From NCBI GenBank assembly GCA_026785985.1, contig JAJAYX010000060.1, positions 1 to 7,836 of the forward strand: DNA of 7,836 nt, read 5' to 3'. Of this stretch, positions 7,389 to 7,836 are shown in pieces (positions within the stretch are counted from its first letter, which is position 1; every line of letters begins with the position of its first letter). The translations under genes and the position numbers were made by a program. Under the pieces are notes generated by a model. That model saw only the letters and a list, made by a program, of their open reading frames with translations, had not been told where the DNA came from and made no database searches. Source of the DNA: Rudanella sp. (GTDB lineage: Bacteria; Bacteroidota; Bacteroidia; Cytophagales; Spirosomataceae).

Positions 7389-7836
7389 CTACTCGCGCCC
7401 GCCTATATGCTCCACCCTGCTGGGTGTATGACGCTGATAGAGGCTATCAGCCGCATGGCAAATCATGTTGCATATTAGCGGAGCGTGCGAATTCGTGATC
7501 AGGTGACCCGCATCGGGCAGTAGTTGAAATTGGGCACATTTGTCAGACAGCATCCGTTTGGCAAAGGCCAGATTCCCCTGATCAATGAGCCAGTCCTGCG
7601 CTCCCTGTACCACCGTAACGGGCGGCTTTAGTTGCGACCAATAGGGCAACAAACCCCGAAGTTGCCGGGCGTGTTCATACTTTTCGTAGGTAGCAAGATT
7701 GAGTGACCGGGGCAAAAAAACCTGGATAAAAGGCATTCGACCCCACTTCGAAAACCACCAGAATTTCTCTTTGTCGGGGTCGATGGCGGGTGAAATCAGA
7801 AACAAATGCCCCACATTTTGGGGAGTTAGCGTAGCC
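7389..7836 (-). CDS. Alpha/beta hydrolase, C-terminal part; 5' end outside window
   Basis: The minus-strand frame is open from the right edge to TAG at 7391-7389, giving 148 in-window residues. A GTG at 7814 could be mistaken for a start, but the frame continues upstream (ATLTPQNVGHLFLISPAID), so it is internal. The fragment shows a core strand (HLFLISPAID), a cap-like helical stretch with many aromatics (FWWFSKWGRMPFIQVF), then VTVVQGAQDWLID with the likely acid residue Asp (nt 7595-7593) and LLPDAGHLI with the likely catalytic His (nt 7505-7503). These match the last two members of the Ser-Asp/Glu-His triad. The nucleophile elbow lies outside the window, so enzyme type and substrate cannot be given. 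It converges on dnaE, with a 4-bp gap between stop codons. Confidence 0.85.
   Translation of the reverse strand, partial: ATLTPQNVGHLFLISPAIDPDKEKFWWFSKWGRMPFIQVFLPRSLNLATYEKYEHARQLRGLLPYWSQLKPPVTVVQGAQDWLIDQGNLAFAKRMLSDKCAQFQLLPDAGHLITNSHAPLICNMICHAADSLYQRHTPSRVEHIGGRE
7413..7451. terminator. Tandem hairpins just after dnaE, inside the hydrolase 3' end
   Basis: Two inverted repeats lie 28-67 nt past the dnaE stop: CACCC-TGCT-GGGTG (7413-7426) and GCTGATAG-AGG-CTATCAGC (7433-7451), an exact 8-bp stem with a 3-base loop. No T-run follows on either strand, so this is not a standard intrinsic terminator. It could protect or stop dnaE mRNA; because the bases also code for the hydrolase C-terminus, chance is possible. 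Confidence 0.3.

Noticed and set aside
7812..7814. GTG at 7814 as the start of the hydrolase gene
   Set aside because: The frame continues to the edge, and a start here would remove the nucleophile elbow and the first half of the fold.
1..7836. CRISPR array, Cas genes, tRNA, rRNA, insertion sequence
   Set aside because: Looked for because of the Craspase parallel and for general completeness. No spaced direct repeats, no cloverleaf-like segment, and no transposase or terminal inverted repeats were seen by eye.

Overview
The window looks like chromosomal DNA from a Bacteroidota bacterium, most likely a Cytophagales member of the Spirosoma type. The grounds are the style of DnaE (N-terminus MQFSHLHCHTQYSLLDG, clamp motif QQSLF), the lack of Shine-Dalgarno sequences before the genes, and the pairing of an ECF sigma factor with a membrane TPR protein and a TPR/CHAT protein. 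The genus is inferred from general protein character, not from a search.

Layout from left to right. Nt 1-1778 (+) is the 3' part of a gene for a TPR/CHAT-domain protein. It carries the His/Cys pair of a caspase-like protease fold and ends in a transmembrane anchor. Converging on it, with a 44-bp gap, is a two-gene operon on the minus strand: an ECF sigma factor (3245-2622), then, one base after its stop codon, a single-pass membrane protein with a short anti-sigma-like N-terminus and a TPR-like outer domain (2620-1823). Next is a roughly 500-bp divergent intergenic region (3246-3751) with an A-rich tract and several short dyads but no gene or clear promoter. From 3752 to 7384 (+) lies a complete dnaE, the replicative DNA polymerase III alpha subunit. 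Four bases after its stop a convergent alpha/beta hydrolase gene ends; its 5' part lies beyond the right edge.

Functionally, the left half reads as a candidate cell-envelope signalling module: sigma factor, membrane-bound regulator and putative CHAT protease. Both membrane proteins are predicted to expose their TPR or CHAT parts on the same, periplasmic side. The organisation recalls type III-E CRISPR (Craspase), where a TPR-CHAT protease cleaves Csx30, which restrains an ECF-type sigma factor, but no CRISPR component is visible here. The right half is housekeeping replication plus an unrelated hydrolase. The most notable point there is a DnaE PHP domain that keeps what looks like the full metal-binding set, consistent with built-in proofreading.
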